From an uncultured Bacteroidales bacterium (GTDB lineage Bacteria > Bacteroidota > Bacteroidia > Bacteroidales > P3), in NCBI GenBank assembly GCA_900316235.1, contig ONCC01000001.1:62001-126000 (forward strand): 64,000 bases of DNA. The letters are read 5' to 3'. Below the pieces are notes generated by a model. That model did not search any database. It was given only the letters and a program-made list of their open reading frames with translations, and was not told the origin of the DNA. Of this stretch, positions 60,119 through 64,000 are shown in pieces; position 1 is the stretch's first letter, and the number at the start of each line of letters is the position of its first letter. A program made the position numbers and the translations under genes.

Positions 60119-61423
60119 ATGAATATTATCGCCATAGTTGGACGCCCTAACGTTGGCAAGTCCACCCTCTTCAACCGCCTCACCGAGAGCCGTAACGCCA
60201 TCGTTGACGAAACCGCTGGCGTCACCCGCGATCGCCAGTACGGCCATTCCGATTGGAACGGCAAACGATTCTCCGTCATCGACACCGGCGGCTACGTCAT
60301 GGGTGGCGACGACGAATTTGAGGTGGAAATCCGGAAGCAGGTATCGCTGGCCATCGATGAGGCCGACGTCATCCTTTTCCTCGTCGACGCCCGCGAAGGT
60401 CTCACCCCCATGGATGAGGACGTTGCCGAGATGCTGCGCAAATGTCCCAAGCCTGTGGTGCTTGCCGCCAACAAGGTGGACAACTCCGCCCAAATGGACA
60501 CCCTCGCCGAGTTCTATTCTCTTGGATTGGGCGACCCCTACCCTATTGCCGGCGTCACCGGCAGTGGCACAGGAGATCTCCTCGACGCACTGGTGAAAGA
60601 CTTCGACTCTGGCGATGACGACCCCACCGACGGACTCCCCCGCATAGCTGTCGTCGGCCGTCCAAATGTCGGCAAAAGTTCCTTTATCAATATGATAACT
60701 GGCGAGCACCGCTCCGTCGTTACCCCTATCGCCGGCACCACTCGCGACAGTGTCTACTCCCACTACAACCTCTTTGGCTTTGACTTCAACTTCGTCGACA
60801 CCGCCGGTCTGCGCCGCAAGGCAAAGGTCAGCGAAGACCTCGAGTTCTACTCCGTTATGCGCTCCATTCGCGCCATCGAGGCATCCGATGTCTGTATCCT
60901 CATGCTCGACGCCTCCCAAGGACTCGAGCAACAAGACCTCAACATCTTCTCCCTTATTCAGCGCAATCACAAGGGGGTTGTCGTTGTGGTCAACAAGTGG
61001 GACCTCGTTGAAAAAGAAACCAACACCCACCGTGACTACGAGCGCCTGATAAAGGAACGCATCGCCCCCTTCGATGATGTCCCCATTATCTTTACCTCCG
61101 TCATCAACAAGCAGCGCATTTACAAAGTCCTAGAGACTGCCAAACAGGTCTACGAGGCCCGTAGCCGCCGCATTTCCACCGCCGAGCTCAACGACACGCT
61201 ACTGCCCATCGTCAAAGAGCAGAACCCGCCTCCCTCGGTCAAAGGGAAATGGGTCAAAATAAAATATATCACCCAGTTGCCCACGGCTTATCCACAGTTT
61301 GTGTTCTTCTGCAACCTGCCGCAGTATGTCCGTGATCCTTATAAACGCTTCGTCGAGAACCGCATGCGCGAGCTGTGGGACTTCCACGGTGTCCCGATGA
61401 CCATCTATTTCCGAGCAAAATAG
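60119..61423 (+). CDS. der: Ribosome biogenesis GTPase Der
   Basis: This 434-residue protein has two GTPase domains in tandem, needed for 50S ribosomal subunit maturation. The first has GRPNVGKST (7-15), DTGG and NKVD. The second has GRPNVGKSS (about 179-187), [11 protein letters not shown] and NKWD. The C-terminal KH-like domain ends [18 protein letters not shown]. Length is normal. Confidence 0.96.
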   Translation: MNIIAIVGRPNVGKSTLFNRLTESRNAIVDETAGVTRDRQYGHSDWNGKRFSVIDTGGYVMGGDDEFEVEIRKQVSLAIDEADVILFLVDAREGLTPMDEDVAEMLRKCPKPVVLAANKVDNSAQMDTLAEFYSLGLGDPYPIAGVTGSGTGDLLDALVKDFDSGDDDPTDGLPRIAVVGRPNVGKSSFINMITGEHRSVVTPIAGTTRDSVYSHYNLFGFDFNFVDTAGLRRKAKVSEDLEFYSVMRSIRAIEASDVCILMLDASQGLEQQDLNIFSLIQRNHKGVVVVVNKWDLVEKETNTHRDYERLIKERIAPFDDVPIIFTSVINKQRIYKVLETAKQVYEARSRRISTAELNDTLLPIVKEQNPPPSVKGKWVKIKYITQLPTAYPQFVFFCNLPQYVRDPYKRFVENRMRELWDFHGVPMTIYFRAK

Positions 61424-61475
61424 TTTGGCACGAAATTTGTGATGAGGAAAGTGAAACAATAAAAAAAATAGTAAT

Positions 61476-61790
61476 ATGAAAGTCACAGAATCCAATTTTT
61501 CCGAAATGATTGCCTCCGGCAAACCCGTGATGGTAGACTTTGGCGCCACCTGGTGCGGTCCCTGCAAAGCCCTGGCCCCTCGCATCGAAGAACTCGAAAA
61601 AGAATATGAAGGACGTGTGATGATTGGCACCGCCGACGTCGACGAGTGCAGCGACCTCGCCGCCCAGTTCCGCATCCGCAACGTTCCCACCGTCCTCTTC
61701 TTCAAAGGAGGCAGCGACCAGCCTGTCGACAAATCCGTCGGCCTTGTCGCCAAAGAAACCCTCGCTGAAAAACTGAATGCGCTGCTTTAA
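61476..61790 (+). CDS. trxA: Thioredoxin
   Basis: This 104-residue protein has the active site ATWCGPCKALAPR (Cys27, Cys30) and the cis-Pro segment IRNVPTVLFFKGG. It reduces disulfides in the cytosol. It is not fused to other domains and has no signal peptide. Confidence 0.94.
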   Translation: MKVTESNFSEMIASGKPVMVDFGATWCGPCKALAPRIEELEKEYEGRVMIGTADVDECSDLAAQFRIRNVPTVLFFKGGSDQPVDKSVGLVAKETLAEKLNALL

Positions 61791-61824
61791 TGCGGCGTGA
61801 CCGCGACCAAAGGGAGCGAATGCC

Positions 61825-62745
61825 GTGTTAAGGGAGCACATCTCTCGTTATAAATCGCTGGACTTTTTTGCCCGCCAAGTGGTGGAAGGCTTCATCACCG
61901 GCAGGCATAAAAGTCCTTTCCATGGTTTCTCTGTCGAGTTCTCCGACTATCGCCAGTACAACACCGGCGAGAGTACGAAGAACATCGACTGGCATCTCTA
62001 TGGCCGCACCGACCGTCTTTATGTCAAGCAGTTCGAGGAGGAGACCAACCTGCGCTGCCAGCTGCTGATAGACCAGAGCGGCTCCATGCTTTTCCCCATC
62101 GAGCGCCACGGAGATATAGACCATCCCAACAAGCTTACTTTCAGCGTCTATGCCGCTGCTGTACTGATAGAACTTCTCCACCGGCAGCGCGATGCCTTTG
62201 GACTCAGCCTCTTCAGTGGCCAGATCGACCAGCAGACACCCTGCCGATCCAACAGCGTTCACCAGCAATACCTGCTGGGCTTACTTGATGGGTTGCTACA
62301 GCCCATCAATAAAGAGTCCCTTCGCGTGACATCATTGGCCGAGACCATCCATCTCACCGCCGAGCAGCTCCACAAGCGCTCCCTCGTGGTCCTCTTCACC
62401 GACGCCTTTGTGCGTCCCGAAGAGCAGGAGGCCCTCTTTGATGCCCTGCGACACCTCCGGCACAACAAGCACGAAGTCATTATCTTCCATACCTACGACT
62501 TCGCCCACGAGGTCAACCTCGACTATGACTCGCGCCCTCACCTCTTCGTCGACCTCGAAAGTGGCCGTCAACTGAAGTTGCAGCCCGAAGAGGTGGCCGA
62601 TGCCTACCGCCGCCAGATGACAGAGCTCTTCGACACACTACGCCAGCGTGCCATGCAGTACCATATCGACTACGTGCCCGTCGACATCGCCCGGGGATTC
62701 CATCAGGTTCTCCTCCCCTTCTTATTGAAACGCAGTAAACAGTAA
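61825..62745 (+). CDS. DUF58 domain protein with VWA-type metal site
   Basis: This 306-residue protein has the DUF58 core GFSVEFSDYRQYNTGESTKNIDWHLYGRTDRLYVKQFEEE. The MIDAS motif DQSGSM (83-88) follows, then VVLFTDAF. Such proteins are encoded with MoxR ATPases and VWA proteins in chaperone-like systems; no MoxR gene is in the window after or before it. The GTG at 61825 is used, as no ATG is in frame after the upstream stop at 61798. Confidence 0.85.
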   Translation: MLREHISRYKSLDFFARQVVEGFITGRHKSPFHGFSVEFSDYRQYNTGESTKNIDWHLYGRTDRLYVKQFEEETNLRCQLLIDQSGSMLFPIERHGDIDHPNKLTFSVYAAAVLIELLHRQRDAFGLSLFSGQIDQQTPCRSNSVHQQYLLGLLDGLLQPINKESLRVTSLAETIHLTAEQLHKRSLVVLFTDAFVRPEEQEALFDALRHLRHNKHEVIIFHTYDFAHEVNLDYDSRPHLFVDLESGRQLKLQPEEVADAYRRQMTELFDTLRQRAMQYHIDYVPVDIARGFHQVLLPFLLKRSKQ

Positions 62746-62753
62746 TAGTCAAT

Positions 62754-63461
62754 ATGAAAACCGCTACTTGGAAAAATTTCCTGCTCTCGCTCCTGGCCAC
62801 GACAATCTCCATTGTCCTCACCTTCGGCATCACGGCAATAATCAACCACAAGAATGAACGGAAAGAAAAGCGCGAGCTTGTGATGATGGTCATGTATGAT
62901 ATGTCCAACTCGCTCCAGGAGATTGAATCTGTCAACAGCAACCTACGCGAGTCTTTCGACCTGCAAATCCAGATTGCCGAGGACACCTCTCTCTTCGACT
63001 ATACAACCTATCTCCAACTATTTTCCATGGTACCCATGCTCAACTACAACGAGACCGTGGAGCACATCTTCTCGTCGAGCATCGAAAGCATCAATACTAT
63101 AGGCAATGTTCTCTTCGTCGAGAATGTATCCGAATTCTACAACCTGCGCCGACTCTATCAGACGATGATATGCGACAGTTCAAAGTACGGCTCTTTCGAG
63201 ACTTTGGAGAGTGTGCTCGACAATGATTATTCCCAGTTCATATTTCCGAGCGAGATGCTATACCAACGGATGAAGCGATCCTTCGTGCAATGCCAGCAGA
63301 TGATGGACATTAGCGACGAGGAAATCGAGACCTATCGCAAGCAACGCGAAGAGATGGACGAGGGGATGAGTGTCAAGGACATCACCGGCACCATTACCGA
63401 CAGCTTGAATGTGAAAGTCAACCGTCTATCCGCCGCCAAGAAAAAGCTCAACCTTTTGTAA
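62754..63461 (+). CDS. Membrane protein of unknown function, DUF6090-like topology
   Basis: This 235-residue protein has one N-terminal membrane helix (FLLSLLATTISIVLTFGITAII) followed by a long, mostly helical domain rich in Met, Glu and Gln. The layout resembles DUF6090-type proteins, but the match is only in topology. It lies 8 bases after the DUF58 gene and just before a hydrolase gene. Confidence 0.6.
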   Translation: MKTATWKNFLLSLLATTISIVLTFGITAIINHKNERKEKRELVMMVMYDMSNSLQEIESVNSNLRESFDLQIQIAEDTSLFDYTTYLQLFSMVPMLNYNETVEHIFSSSIESINTIGNVLFVENVSEFYNLRRLYQTMICDSSKYGSFETLESVLDNDYSQFIFPSEMLYQRMKRSFVQCQQMMDISDEEIETYRKQREEMDEGMSVKDITGTITDSLNVKVNRLSAAKKKLNLL

Positions 63462-63468
63462 GAATAAC

Positions 63469-64000
63469 ATGAGCCTCTCCTACCACAACGAGCCTCTGCC
63501 CTACGCACTCTATGTCCACGGCATGGGCAGCGGGGCTAAGAGCGGAACCAAGTCGTCGTTGGGGCACTACCTTGACGGCTATGAGTGGCTGTCACCGGAA
63601 TTGCCGGTGGAGCCAGCAGAGGCTATGGCCATCTTGGAGGATTATGTCAATGTCTTTTCCCCAGCCCTTATTGCCGGCACCTCGCTCGGTGGGCTTTACC
63701 TGTTGTATCTCGACGCCCCCGAGGCCGTCAAGGTGGCTATCAACCCCACTTATAACATCGAGACCACCCTGCGCCGCATAGGCTATGGCAAACACCCTTA
63801 TCATTGCGAACGCGAGGACGGCGCCACCGAATACACCATCGACGAGCCCTTGGTGAAACGCTACAAGGCTGTGCGCGACCAACGCACCCCCATTCCGTCG
63901 AAGCGCATGGTGGCGCTCTTCTCCTCCGACGACGAGCTGGTGGGGCGCGAACCCGCCAAGCAGAATGCCGCCGCATTGCAGCGTCTTGGCTACGAGATTC
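63469..64000 (+). CDS. YqiA/YcfP-type alpha/beta hydrolase, 3'-truncated by window edge
   Basis: The frame is open from the ATG at 63469 to the last base, so the gene continues beyond the window. The start ALYVHGMGSGAKSGTKSSLGHYL, the nucleophile elbow AGTSLGGLYLLYL and the later VALFSSDDELVG (with the acid residue) fit the YqiA/YcfP esterase family, which has about 190 residues. Around 177 are visible. Substrate unknown. Confidence 0.85.
   Translation, partial: MSLSYHNEPLPYALYVHGMGSGAKSGTKSSLGHYLDGYEWLSPELPVEPAEAMAILEDYVNVFSPALIAGTSLGGLYLLYLDAPEAVKVAINPTYNIETTLRRIGYGKHPYHCEREDGATEYTIDEPLVKRYKAVRDQRTPIPSKRMVALFSSDDELVGREPAKQNAAALQRLGYEI

Overview
The window is a chromosomal segment of a Bacteroidota (Bacteroidales-like) bacterium. 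Four things point there. Recurring promoters have the phylum-specific -7 box TAnnTTTG, some with a TTTG -33 box. There is a protein ending in a type IX secretion (type B) sorting domain. There are an RprY-like response regulator, a NfnA-NfnB fusion and many small Lol-type lipoproteins and outer-membrane barrels. There is also a sodium-pumping methylmalonyl-CoA decarboxylase block for propionate formation. No rRNA, phage or CRISPR array is present. One tRNA-Arg(ACG) lies at 52255-52328. About 57 protein genes cover most of the window, and both end genes are cut by its borders.

Layout. 1-853: end of a MATE exporter. 1154-7400: six genes (sufB, a SpoU/TrmH methylase carrying a transposase, a C_GCAxxG_C_C protein, an HD hydrolase, mpl, a lipoprotein) chained by 4-nt start/stop overlaps. 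7406-9654: small hypotheticals and an HU-like protein. 9685-12814: ispG and two related membrane proteins, the second with an AraC-type HTH. 12942-20219: response regulator, metallo-beta-lactamase, glycosyltransferase, lipoprotein, S9 peptidase, then aguB and aguA (agmatine to putrescine). 20297-21910: S41 protease. 22265-27497: mce, mmdA, Cys-rich lipoprotein, OadG-like protein, biotin carrier, OadB. 27683-36418 (minus strand): nitroreductase, lipoprotein, ABC-F, PAP2 phosphatase, NfnAB fusion, priA. 36646-39172: argS and acyl-ACP thioesterase. 39296-42162 (minus): dxs and a secreted protein. 42244-52079: outer-membrane protein, GroES-like protein, alaS, a small protein, tgt, glycosyltransferase, ECF sigma factor, barrel protein, acetyltransferase. 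52595-64000: T9SS cargo, lipoprotein and barrel pair, der, trxA, a DUF58 protein, a membrane protein and a partial YqiA-type hydrolase.

The most striking content is the repeats. (1) Two REP-like hairpins, R1 (core GCAGGCG-tcy-CGCCTGC) and R2 (GCAACCG-rga-CGGTTGC), sit inside reading frames without breaking them. They occur in the TrmH-family gene, twice in mpl, in a glycosyltransferase and in the T9SS cargo, and also between genes. In the TrmH-family gene, direct R1-R1-R2-R2 units flank an apparently intact REP-associated tyrosine transposase (RAYT), and the whole insert is in frame. Both hairpins are stop-free in all six frames. (2) A second family, a long hairpin built from TACCAACTCC units around CTCCTACC-rY-GGTAGGAG, occurs six times, always between genes and always upstream of a TAnnTTTG promoter. 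(3) Two 70-bp copies of a TAGTGGG-rich repeat lie in opposite orientation and bracket mmdA-oadB; older relatives are in frame inside the HD gene. (4) Further palindromes lie in frame in the ABC-F gene and at the end of a membrane-protein gene.

All assignments come from reading the sequence and recalling families; no search was run.
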